From Xylophilus rhododendri (lineage in GTDB: Bacteria; Pseudomonadota; Gammaproteobacteria; Burkholderiales; Burkholderiaceae_C): a DNA stretch of 64,000 bases. The stretch lies in NCBI RefSeq assembly GCF_009906855.1, contig NZ_CP047650.1, positions 4,526,001 through 4,590,000 of the forward strand. The letters run 5' to 3'. Below the pieces are notes generated by a model. The model was not told the origin of the DNA and made no database searches. It saw only the letters and a program-made list of their open reading frames with translations. Numbering within the stretch: position 1 is the stretch's first letter; every line of letters begins with the position of its first letter. Position numbers and translations under genes: made by a program. Below are positions 1 to 7,630 of the stretch, piece by piece.

Positions 1-1
1 C

Positions 2-376
2 ACGCAGATCGCCGAGGGCCAGCGCATCTGCCCCATCGTGTGTGTGCAGAACCAGTACAACCTGGTCAACCGCAGCGACGACGCCCTGGTCGACAGCCTG
101 GCGAAGGACGGCATCGCCTATGTGCCCTTCTTCCCGCTGGGCGGCTTCAGCCCGCTGCAGTCGCAGGGCCTGTCGGAGGTGGCGACGCAGCTGGGCGCCA
201 CGCCGATGCAGGTGGCGCTGGCCTGGCTGCTGAAGCGTTCGCCCAACATCCTGCTGATTCCGGGCACCTCCTCGCTGGGCCATCTGCGCGAGAACCTGGC
301 GGCGGGCGGCCTGGAACTGTCGGCCGAGGTGATGACGGCGCTGGACGGTGTTGCCGCCGGAGCCGCCGCGCACTGA
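2..376 (+). CDS. Aldo/keto reductase, C-terminal part (5' end outside window)
   Basis: The reading frame is open from the first bases and ends at TGA 374-376, giving the last 124 residues of a protein. The motif ICPIVCVQNQYNL, the segment IAYVPFFPLGGF, the helix ATPMQVALAWLLKRSPNIL and LIPGTSSLGHLRENL are the typical last third of the aldo/keto reductase TIM barrel (NADPH-dependent carbonyl reduction). The Gln-Asn pair and the IPGTSS loop belong to the cofactor-binding side. The catalytic Asp-Tyr-Lys-His residues would lie upstream and cannot be checked. The substrate cannot be predicted. The family call is secure; the partial status is due to the window edge. Confidence 0.9.
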   Translation, partial: TQIAEGQRICPIVCVQNQYNLVNRSDDALVDSLAKDGIAYVPFFPLGGFSPLQSQGLSEVATQLGATPMQVALAWLLKRSPNILLIPGTSSLGHLRENLAAGGLELSAEVMTALDGVAAGAAAH

Positions 377-419
377 GCGGGTAGAGTCGGCCGCCACTTC
401 CACCGCGAGCCGACACGCC

Positions 420-1142
420 ATGAACCCACTGCAGTCCGAACTGCGCCGCCTTTACCTCCTGCCCCCGGCCAGCGAAGGGGAGGGCGATGCGGCGCCGCGG
501 GATGCCCACCGTTGCCTGGTGCTGGAGCTGGCGCGTGCGCCGGGCTGGGGCGTGCTGTCCCGGGTCTGGCAAGGCGTGCAGGCCGAGCTGGAATTGCCGG
601 CCCCGGCCATCGCGGTATCGGGCACCGACGGGCTGCAGCTGTGGTTCTCCCTGGTGCAGCCGGTCGGCATGGCGCGCGGCCATGCTTTCCTTGAAGGGCT
701 GGCCGCGCGTTTCCTGGCCGATGTCGATGTGCGCCGGCTGCGGATGTTCCCCTCGGCCCGCGACGGCATGGCGCCACCGCCGGTGCCGGCCCTGCAGGGC
801 GATTCGGGCAACTGGTCGGCCTTCATCGCGCCGGACCTGGCGCCGGTCTTCGAGGAAACACCCTGGCTCGATATCCCGCCCGGCAACGAGGGCCAGGCCG
901 CGCTGCTGCGCACCATGCGTTCGATCAGCCGCAGCAATTTCGAGGATGCGATGGCGCTGCTGGCGCCCGCAGCCTCGTCGGCCCTGGCGGTCCAGCCCGG
1001 CCCGCTGGTGACGACCGATGTTCCCCTGCCCGCCAACGATCCCCGCCGCTTCCTGCAGAAGGTCATGGACGACGAATCGGTGGACCTCGCCTTGCGTATC
1101 GAGGCTGCGAAGGCCCTGCTGCAGACCGCTGCGTCGCGCTAG
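420..1142 (+). CDS. Conserved protein of unknown function
   Basis: This encodes 240 residues from the ATG at 420, 43 bp after the reductase stop. No signal peptide or membrane segment is visible. The N-terminal half alternates strands and helices around the motif SGTDGLQLWFSL (residues about 63-74) and a hydrophobic helix HAFLEGLAARFLADV. The tail RRFLQKVMDDESVDLALRIEAAKALL is helical. The SG-x-DGLQLWF strand faintly resembles the core strand of primase-like folds, but I see no supporting acidic or histidine motif, so I assign no function. Codon use matches the neighbours, so it looks like a real and long-resident gene. The family is unrecognised. Confidence 0.7.
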   Translation: MNPLQSELRRLYLLPPASEGEGDAAPRDAHRCLVLELARAPGWGVLSRVWQGVQAELELPAPAIAVSGTDGLQLWFSLVQPVGMARGHAFLEGLAARFLADVDVRRLRMFPSARDGMAPPPVPALQGDSGNWSAFIAPDLAPVFEETPWLDIPPGNEGQAALLRTMRSISRSNFEDAMALLAPAASSALAVQPGPLVTTDVPLPANDPRRFLQKVMDDESVDLALRIEAAKALLQTAASR

Positions 1143-1148
1143 CCAGCT

Positions 1149-1503
1149 TCAATCGCCGAAACCGGCCAGGTTCAGGGCATACGAGCGGCCGATCCACAAA
1201 GCCCTGTCCCGATGGTCGCCCAGCCCATCGCCGGTATTGGGATGCAGGAACACATCCAGCGCGCCATGGTTCAGCGCCAGCCAACTGGTGACCTCCGCAA
1301 AGGCGGATGTGGGTACCGCCAGCTGGTAGCATCCACATCGGATGCGGGCCTACGGGCTTCTCATGAAAGCGGCCGATCTGGACCATGCTTGCCAGTTCGG
1401 CGGTGATCCTCTCGCGTAACGCCCAGGCCGCATCGCGGCTGTCGGCATCGAAATAGACATGGGCGTGCCAGTCGCGGATGGAGGCGGTGTCGCTTGCTTG
1501 CAT
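1149..1503 (-). pseudogene. DOPA 4,5-dioxygenase-like protein, frameshifted
   Basis: Reading from the ATG at 1503-1501, the protein begins MQASDTASIRDWHAHVYFD and continues to GRFHEKPVGPHPMWM, the N-terminal half of the DOPA 4,5-dioxygenase-like family (small ring-cleavage-type dioxygenases with metal-binding His residues in HAHVYF and GPHP). At about 1327-1331 the frame is lost. The neighbouring frame resumes with YQLAVPTSAFAEVTSWLA, then ALNHGALDVFLHPNTGD and ALWIGRSYALNLAGFGD, stopping at 1149. The C-terminal half, including the second His motif (LNHGALDVFLHPNTG), is therefore intact but out of frame. Total length is 355 nt; one extra base would account for it (117 residues when repaired). 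It is either a pseudogene or a sequencing error. Confidence 0.8.
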
Positions 1504-1568
1504 GGTCCTGCGATTGTGGCCCGGGGATGCGATAGTGCCCGGCCCTGCCAACGAAAGGACCTGTGCGC

Positions 1569-2159
1569 ATGCAGCCGCCCCACCTCCAGCCCGTCGAACT
1601 GTCCAAGGCCTACCGCCTGCTCAACCATGGCCCGACCGTGCTGGTCTCCGCCCGCCATGGAGGTGCCGACGACGTGATGGCCGCCGCCTGGGCCTGCGCG
1701 CTGGACTTCGCGCCGCCCAAACTCACCGTGGTGCTGGACAAGGCCACCCGCACCCGCGAGCTGGTCGAGGCCAGCGGTACTTTCGTGATCCAGGTGCCGA
1801 CCCTGGCCCAGGCGCGGCTGACCCAGGCGGTGGGCACCCGCAGCTTGCACGACCAGCCGCGCAAGCTGGCCGACACGGGCGTCGAACTGTTCGAACTGGA
1901 GGGCTTCGACCAGCCCTTCGTGCAGGGCTGCTCCGCCTGGCTGGCCTGCCGGCTGCTGCCCGAGCCGCACAACCAGCAGACCTATGACCTGTTCATCGGC
2001 GAGGTGGTCGGCGCCTGGGCCGACGAGCGTGTGTTCCGAGACGGGCACTGGCATTTCCAGACCGCGCCGGGCGCATTGCGCAGCCTGCACTACATCGCCG
2101 GCGGGCAGTTCTACGCCATCGGCGAATCGGTGCTCGTGCCCGGCCCCACGCCGGACTGA
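1569..2159 (+). CDS. Flavin reductase-like FMN-binding split-barrel protein
   Basis: The protein has 196 residues. The ATG at 1569 is preceded by AAAGGA at about 1554-1559, which favours it over the in-frame GTG at 1563. The segments LSKAYRLLNHGPTVLVSARH, DDVMAAAWACALDFAPPKLTVVLDKATRT and ELVEASGTFVIQVPTLAQARL fit the flavin reductase-like domain that binds FMN and often supplies reduced flavin or serves as a flavoprotein reductase. The C-terminal strand GGQFYAIGESVL is the usual closing strand. It ends 1 nt before the convergent MFS gene. No partner monooxygenase lies next to it, so the physiological substrate is unknown. Confidence 0.85.
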   Translation: MQPPHLQPVELSKAYRLLNHGPTVLVSARHGGADDVMAAAWACALDFAPPKLTVVLDKATRTRELVEASGTFVIQVPTLAQARLTQAVGTRSLHDQPRKLADTGVELFELEGFDQPFVQGCSAWLACRLLPEPHNQQTYDLFIGEVVGAWADERVFRDGHWHFQTAPGALRSLHYIAGGQFYAIGESVLVPGPTPD

Positions 2160-2160
2160 A

Positions 2161-3321
2161 TCAGGCCGCCGCCCGGCCGCGCGACTCCCGTCCGCAGGCC
2201 AGGGCGGCCAGCGCCAGCAAGGCCGCCGAGATGCCGTATAGCCAGGCCGAGGACACGATGGGCAACATCAGCCCCGCCACCAGCGGCCCGGTGCCCGCAC
2301 CGATGTCGCGCCACACCGAACGCGCCGCCAGTGCCTGCACCCGGGCTGGACCCGGATAGCGGTGCGCCACGATGGGTGCGATCAGCGGCAGCTGCAGCGC
2401 CCGCAGCACCACGATGGCGCCCGCGCAGCTCCACAGCCAGCCGCAGCCGAAGCCCACCAGCGCCACGCAGGTCAGCAGCGACATGGCCACCAGCAGCCGC
2501 TCCGCGCCCCAGCGCTCGGCCATGCGGCCGCCCAGGGGGCTCAGCACGATCTCGCCGCCGTAGCGCAGGGCCAGCAGCACGCCTGCGGCCAGCACCGCGC
2601 CGCCGGGCAGCAGTTCCTGGCCGAGGAAGGACAGGCCGATGATGAACAGGCCGTCCAGCGTGAAGCCTTCCAGGAAGGACCAGCTGTCCAGCGCATTGGG
2701 CAAGCGCGGGCCGCGCCGCGTTGGCGGCGGCAGGGCCTCCACGCCGCGCGGCAGGCGGTGCGCGGCCAGCAGTCCGCACAGGGCGACTACAGCCAGCACA
2801 TGGAAGATCGCCCGCGGCCCGGCGTACTGCGTCAGCAGCGCACCGGCGGGCAGGGCCAGCACCGGCCCGGCCGCGATGAAGGCCCGCGAGCGGCCGGAGC
2901 GCGAGGCCGAGTTGCGCGCCAGCGCGGTGGACAGCGCCTGCGTCACCAGGTTCAGCGCCGCGAAGCACAGCCCCCACACCAGGCGCAGCGGCAGCAGCCA
3001 CCAGAAGCCCGACAGCGTCGCATACCCCAGCGCGCAGCCGGCGGCGGCCAGCACGGCCAGCAGGCAGGTGGCCCGGTCGCCATGGCGGGCGTAGAAACGC
3101 ACCACCCAGCCATAACCCGCGATGCGCACCAGCCGGTTGGCCGCCAGCAGCAGGCCGGCCTCGGCCAGGCTCACGCCAAAGGATGCGGCGAACATCGGCA
3201 GCAGCAGGTAGAGCACGGTGTCGCCCGGCAGCGTGGTGCCCAGCGCGATGGCGGCATGGCGCGAGTCGCGGTCGGCCTGGTGGTCTTCGAGGGGTGGGGT
3301 GCTCTGGGTCGTGCTGGTCAT
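2161..3321 (-). CDS. Major facilitator superfamily transporter
   Basis: A 386-residue inner-membrane protein with about 12 hydrophobic segments in two blocks of six separated by a polar stretch (LPPPTRRGPRLPNALDSWS, near residue 200). Loop 2-3 carries GYGWVVRFYARHGDRATC, a degenerate MFS motif A, and an A-like loop GGRMAERWGAERLL recurs in the second half. Length and layout are typical of MFS drug or metabolite exporters. It is transcribed divergently from the LysR gene starting at 3400. The 78-bp gap holds a 9-bp inverted repeat, so the LysR protein probably controls it. The substrate is unknown. Confidence 0.88.
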   Translation of the reverse strand: MTSTTQSTPPLEDHQADRDSRHAAIALGTTLPGDTVLYLLLPMFAASFGVSLAEAGLLLAANRLVRIAGYGWVVRFYARHGDRATCLLAVLAAAGCALGYATLSGFWWLLPLRLVWGLCFAALNLVTQALSTALARNSASRSGRSRAFIAAGPVLALPAGALLTQYAGPRAIFHVLAVVALCGLLAAHRLPRGVEALPPPTRRGPRLPNALDSWSFLEGFTLDGLFIIGLSFLGQELLPGGAVLAAGVLLALRYGGEIVLSPLGGRMAERWGAERLLVAMSLLTCVALVGFGCGWLWSCAGAIVVLRALQLPLIAPIVAHRYPGPARVQALAARSVWRDIGAGTGPLVAGLMLPIVSSAWLYGISAALLALAALACGRESRGRAAA

Positions 3322-3377
3322 GGGCGGCCGATGCTCGGCCGGCGCGGCCTTCCTGGCAAACGACTTTCCTGGTGCTG

Positions 3378-3402
3378 CATGCGTGCAAAAATCGCACGCA
3401 TG
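3378..3402. promoter_or_regulatory. Inverted-repeat operator at the LysR start codon
   Basis: CATGCGTGC (3378-3386) and its exact reverse complement GCACGCATG (3394-3402) flank the 7-nt spacer AAAAATC. The T at 3384 and A at 3396 are separated by 11 bases, as in the T-N11-A core of LysR boxes. The right half-site contains the ATG of the LysR gene, so binding would block initiation as well as affect the divergent MFS promoter. Its role as an autoregulatory operator is inferred. Confidence 0.6.
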
Positions 3403-4296
3403 ACGGATCGCCTCCCGCCCCTCAACGCCGTGCGTGCCTTCGTGGCGGCGGCACGCCACCAGAGCTTCACCCGTGCCGCCGTCGAGCTGCATGTGACCCA
3501 CAGCGCGGTGAGCCGGCAGGTCAAGAGCCTGGAGAGTTTCCTGGGCACCGCGCTGTTCGAGCGCCGCATCCGGCAGGTGGTGCTGACCTCGGCCGGCCAG
3601 GCCTTTTTCGCCGAGGCTTCGGCGGCGCTGGCGCAGATCGCCTTGGCGGCGGCGGCCTTCACGCGCACGACGGCGCCGCAGGCGGTGCGGGTGAATGTGC
3701 GGCCCTCGTTCGCGGTGCGCTGGCTGATTCCGCAGCTGCCGGATTTCGTGGCGCGGCATCCCGGCATCGAGCCGCAGGTCGTCACCAGCACCGCCGCGCC
3801 GGGGCGGGCGAAAGAGGGTTTCGATGTGGCCGTGCGGCGCGGCCTGCAGGGCTGGCCGCCCTCGATCCAGGTGCAGCCCTGGCTGGAGGATGGGGCGGTG
3901 GTGGTCGGCTCGCCCGAGCTGCTGGCCGCCACGCCGCTGGCCAGGGCGGCCGACCTGTCAGCCCATGTGCTGCTGTCGGCGCGCAGCCGCAGGAGCGACT
4001 GGGACGACTGGCTGGCGGTGGCCGGCTGGCGGCGCGGCAAGCCGGCCGGGCGGCTGCAGTTCGACCATCTGCACCTGGTGCTGCAGGCCGCGGCCGACGG
4101 GCTGGGCCTGGCGATCGCGCCGCTGTCGCTGCTGGGGCAGGACCTGGCGCGCGGCCGGCTGCTCGCGCCGCTGCCCGCGCAGCGCCTGCCGCTGGAGCGC
4201 TACTACCTGGGCCTGGCGCCGGATGCCGCGCCGCAGGCGGCGGTGTTCGTTCAGTGGCTGCTGGCGTCGCCCGGTTTCGCTTCCACCGCTGCCTGA
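3400..4296 (+). CDS. LysR-family transcriptional regulator (GcvA-like)
   Basis: The protein has 298 residues. The N-terminal winged helix-turn-helix reads PPLNAVRAFVAAARHQSFTR, then AAVELHVTHSAVSRQVKSLE and LGTALFERRIRQVVLT. The effector domain begins near residue 95 with VRVNVRPSFAVRWLIPQLP, which is characteristic of the GcvA/AmpR-like branch. The ATG at 3400 has no Shine-Dalgarno sequence, and an AAAAAT hexamer sits 7 nt before it, so a leaderless transcript is possible. It is divergent from the MFS gene, its likely target. The effector is not predictable. Confidence 0.93.
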   Translation: MTDRLPPLNAVRAFVAAARHQSFTRAAVELHVTHSAVSRQVKSLESFLGTALFERRIRQVVLTSAGQAFFAEASAALAQIALAAAAFTRTTAPQAVRVNVRPSFAVRWLIPQLPDFVARHPGIEPQVVTSTAAPGRAKEGFDVAVRRGLQGWPPSIQVQPWLEDGAVVVGSPELLAATPLARAADLSAHVLLSARSRRSDWDDWLAVAGWRRGKPAGRLQFDHLHLVLQAAADGLGLAIAPLSLLGQDLARGRLLAPLPAQRLPLERYYLGLAPDAAPQAAVFVQWLLASPGFASTAA

Positions 4297-4406
4297 ATTT
4301 TGGGCATCGTGTCGCAGGCCGCGCCGGGCCACGCTTTGGCGCACTTGCTCCGGTGCCGGTCCACAAACTTATGCACAGGCGCGGTGGATAGTCCGGCCGC
4401 CCGGTT

Positions 4407-5372
4407 TCAGTGCAGCACCAGCTCGGCGTCGGGCCGCGGCGCGGGCGCGGGCGTGTCGCCCAGCATCTCGCGCAGGCCGGCTTCCACGCCGGCTGCCATG
4501 GCGTCCAGGGCCAGGTCGTTGTCGGCCAGGCCGAAGGGCTCCTCGATCTGGTCGCTCAGGGCTTCCAGCGCGAAGAAGGTATAGGACACGAAGGCCACCA
4601 CCAGCGGTGTCATCCAGCCGATGGAGTCGACCAGCCCGAAGGGCAGCAGCGCGCAGTACACATAGGCGCTGCGGTGCAGGATCACCGAGTAGGTGAAGGG
4701 CAGGGGGGTGTTGGCGATGCGCTCGCAGCTGCCGACCGCCATCGAGAGTGCATTGAGCGAGCCGTCCATCACCTGCATGCGGTGGCCGTCGATCTGCAGC
4801 GGCGCGCGCTGCACCTGCAGCCAGCGTCCCAGCCACAGCAGCACCAGCGTGGGCGCGGAGCGGGCGCCCGTCAGCTGCTGTTGCAGCTCTGCAGGCAAGA
4901 GACCTTGCGTGCCATCGGCCGCGGCCCGGCCGCGCAGCTGGTTGCGTGCGGTGGCGGCGAAACCCGCCAGCCCCAGCACGAAGGGCCGCGCATCCACCTG
5001 CGGCGCGGCCGCCGACAGCACCAGCCGCGCCAGGTTGCGCGACTCCACCAGCAGCGCGCCCCAGTGCTTGCGCGCCTCCCACCAGCGGTCGTAGCTGGCG
5101 TTGATGCGAAAGCCCAAAAAGATCGCCATGGCCACGCCCATCAGCGAGAAGGGGCTGGCGTTGAGCGTGACCTTGAAGACGAAGAGCTGGCCATGCACCC
5201 AGACCACCGCGCAGGACAGCAGCACGATGGCCAGCTGCTGCTGCCAGATCAGCCGGATCAGCGATCCGCGCCGCACGAAGAGAAGGTGGATCCAGTGGGG
5301 GCGGGGGCGGACGATCACGCGGAACGCGCCTGTGCGGCGCCATGGCTTCGAGAGCCGGGGATTGTGGTGCAT
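4407..5372 (-). CDS. Bestrophin-like (YneE-type) membrane protein
   Basis: The protein has 321 residues from the ATG at 5372. Motifs typical of the bacterial bestrophin/UPF0187 family are visible: RPHWIHLLFVRRGSLIRLIW near the start, a first hydrophobic hairpin, ASPFSLMGVAMAIFLGFRIN, NASYDRWWEARKHWGALL (residues about 85-102) and TPLVVAFVSYTFFALEALSD followed by the acidic IEEPFG. Family members form pentameric anion or cation channels in the inner membrane. Two transmembrane segments occur near residues 45-80 and two more near 225-275, as expected. It is convergent with the LysR gene ending at 4296. No regulatory clue is seen. Confidence 0.88.
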   Translation of the reverse strand: MHHNPRLSKPWRRTGAFRVIVRPRPHWIHLLFVRRGSLIRLIWQQQLAIVLLSCAVVWVHGQLFVFKVTLNASPFSLMGVAMAIFLGFRINASYDRWWEARKHWGALLVESRNLARLVLSAAAPQVDARPFVLGLAGFAATARNQLRGRAAADGTQGLLPAELQQQLTGARSAPTLVLLWLGRWLQVQRAPLQIDGHRMQVMDGSLNALSMAVGSCERIANTPLPFTYSVILHRSAYVYCALLPFGLVDSIGWMTPLVVAFVSYTFFALEALSDQIEEPFGLADNDLALDAMAAGVEAGLREMLGDTPAPAPRPDAELVLH

Positions 5373-5521
5373 GCGGCGCCGCGACCGTTTTCCTCGGGAA
5401 TCGGCGCGGGTGCGGAGATTGCATCCCCGCAAATCCCGCCGCCGGCGGGCCCGGCCGTGCTGGGGTAAGCTGCCGCGCTTTTTGGAAGCCTTCGTGCTTC
5501 CCTCACCAGGGAGTCTGGATT

Positions 5522-7630
5522 TTGTCCCACTGGGCCATTGGTATCGACATCGGCGGTACCTTCACCGACCTGGTCGCCATCGACCACGCATCCGGCTGCC
5601 AGTGCAGCCTGAAGATCCTCACCACCCACGAAGACCCCGCCGCGGCGGTGCTCGACGGCATCGCGCAGCTGATGGCGCGGCACGGCATCGCGGCCGCCGA
5701 GGTGCACCGGGTGGTGCATGCCACCACGCTCTTCACCAACGCCCTGATCGAGCGGCGCGGCGCCCGCACCGGCCTGCTGGCCACACGCGGCTTCGGCGAC
5801 ATCGTCGACATGGGCAACGAGCGCAAGTACAACCTCTACGACCTGCAGATCGAACGTGTGGCCTCCCTGGCGCCGCGCGACCTGCGCGCCGAGGTGGACG
5901 GACGCCTGAACGCCGCCGGCCAGGAGATCGAGCCGCTGGACATCGCCCAGGCCCTGGCCGAGGTGCGTCGGCTGGTGGAGGCCGGCGTGGAGTCGCTGGC
6001 CGTCTGCCTGCTGCACGCCTACCGCTCGGATGTGCACGAGCGGCGGCTGCAGGCCGCCATCGCCGAGGCCCATCCGGACCTGGCCGTCACCCTGTCCTGC
6101 GACACCGCGCCGGTCATCCGTGAATACGAGCGCATGACCACGACGCTCGCCAATGCTTACATCCTGCCCATGGCCGGCCGCTACCTGGCATCGCTGGCGC
6201 AGCGCCTGGGCGCGCTCGGCCTGCCGCAGGACATCCTGATGATGCTGTCCAACGGCGGCCTGGCGCACCTGGACCATGCACGCAGCCACCCCATCGCATT
6301 GCTGGAATCCGGCCCGGCGGCCGGCGCCATCTCGGCCGCATGGCACTGCCTGCGTGAAGGCCAGGGCGACCTGCTGGCCTTCGACATGGGCGGCACCACC
6401 GCCAAGCTCTGCCTGGTGGAGCACGGCCAGCCCTCGGTGGCCTTCGGCTTCGAGGCGGCGCGGCGCGAGCGTTTCGCCGAAGGCAGCGGCATGCCGATCA
6501 ACATCACCGCCATCGACCTGATCGAGATCGGCGCGGGCGGCGGCAGCATCGCCCACCGCGACGCGCTGGAGCTGCTCAAGGTGGGCCCGCGCAGCGCCGG
6601 CTCCGAGCCCGGCCCCATGGCCTACGGCCGCGGCGGCGAGGAGCCCACGGTGACCGATGCCAACCTGCTGCTCGGCTACCTGGATGCGGGCTACTTCGCC
6701 GGCGGCACGCTGCAGATGGATGCCGACGCGGCCCGCCGAGGCTTCGAGACACTGGGCTCGCAACTCGGCCGCAGCGCCGCCGAAGCGGCCTGGGGCGTGC
6801 TCGACATCGTGGCCGAGAACATGGCTGCCGCCGCCCGGGTGCATGTGGCCGAACGCGGCCGCGATCCGCGCAATTTCGTGCTGGTCGCCACCGGCGGCGG
6901 CGGGCCGCTGCATGCCTATTCGGTGGCCAGAAAGATCGGTGTCTCCACCATCGTCTGCCCGCCGGAGGCCGGCGTGGCCTCGGCCTTCGGACTGCTGGTG
7001 GCCACGGCCCGCGCCGACCGTTCGCGCACCTTCAGCTTCCAGCCGGCCAGCGGCGACCTGGCGGTGCTGGAGCGCAGCTTTGCCGAACTCGAACACGAGG
7101 TGAGCGGGCCGCTGCTGGCCCTGTCGGCCAACTTCGGCCCGCTGCGCCTGCGCCGGCGCGCCGACGGGCGTTTCATCGGCCAGGGCTTCAACCTGGCGGT
7201 GGACCTGCCGGACGGCCCCTACCGCTTCGACGACCCCGCCGGCGAAACCGCCTGGCGTGCCGCGCTCGACCAGGCCTTCCGCCAGGAATACCAGCGCAAG
7301 TTCGGCCGCATGCCGCCGGACGTGGCGATCGAGCTGGTCAACCTGCGCTCCACCGGCGAGGCCGTGCCGCTGCGGCCCTTCGAGCCCGCCGCGCTGCAGC
7401 CGGCGGCCGTGCCCGAGCCACGCTCGCGGCGCAGCGTGTTCTTCCGCGAGACCGGTGCCTTCGTCGATACGCCGGTGTTCCGCCGCGAGCAGCTGGGCAG
7501 CGGCTTCGAGGCCCATGGCCCCTTGCTGATCGAGGAGTCGAGCACCACCACCGTGGTCGGCCCCGCGGCCCGTGTGCGGCTGAGCGCGCAAGGCAATCTG
7601 GTGATTTCGATCGAGGAGACCGCGGCATGA
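5522..7630 (+). CDS. hyuA: Hydantoinase/oxoprolinase subunit A (HyuA)
   Basis: The protein has 702 residues and probably starts at TTG 5522 (reads MSHWAIGIDIGG), with AGGGAG 8-9 nt upstream; no ATG is available before the conserved N-terminus. The ATPase-fold motif GIDIGGTFTDLVAID is at residues 6-20, VVHATTLFTNALIERRG near 65-80, and the second phosphate-binding motif LLAFDMGGTTAKL near 285. These define the actin-like HyuA family, which with HyuB performs ATP-dependent ring opening of hydantoins, 5-oxoproline or related cyclic amides, or carboxylation of ketones. The stop overlaps the hyuB start by 4 nt (ATGA), consistent with a two-subunit complex. The substrate is not determined by sequence. 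Confidence 0.92.
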   Translation: MSHWAIGIDIGGTFTDLVAIDHASGCQCSLKILTTHEDPAAAVLDGIAQLMARHGIAAAEVHRVVHATTLFTNALIERRGARTGLLATRGFGDIVDMGNERKYNLYDLQIERVASLAPRDLRAEVDGRLNAAGQEIEPLDIAQALAEVRRLVEAGVESLAVCLLHAYRSDVHERRLQAAIAEAHPDLAVTLSCDTAPVIREYERMTTTLANAYILPMAGRYLASLAQRLGALGLPQDILMMLSNGGLAHLDHARSHPIALLESGPAAGAISAAWHCLREGQGDLLAFDMGGTTAKLCLVEHGQPSVAFGFEAARRERFAEGSGMPINITAIDLIEIGAGGGSIAHRDALELLKVGPRSAGSEPGPMAYGRGGEEPTVTDANLLLGYLDAGYFAGGTLQMDADAARRGFETLGSQLGRSAAEAAWGVLDIVAENMAAAARVHVAERGRDPRNFVLVATGGGGPLHAYSVARKIGVSTIVCPPEAGVASAFGLLVATARADRSRTFSFQPASGDLAVLERSFAELEHEVSGPLLALSANFGPLRLRRRADGRFIGQGFNLAVDLPDGPYRFDDPAGETAWRAALDQAFRQEYQRKFGRMPPDVAIELVNLRSTGEAVPLRPFEPAALQPAAVPEPRSRRSVFFRETGAFVDTPVFRREQLGSGFEAHGPLLIEESSTTTVVGPAARVRLSAQGNLVISIEETAA

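Noticed and set aside
4369-4377. TTATGCACA, one mismatch from a DnaA box
   Set aside because: It is a single isolated site between convergent genes with no further boxes, dnaA/dnaN or A+T-rich unwinding region.
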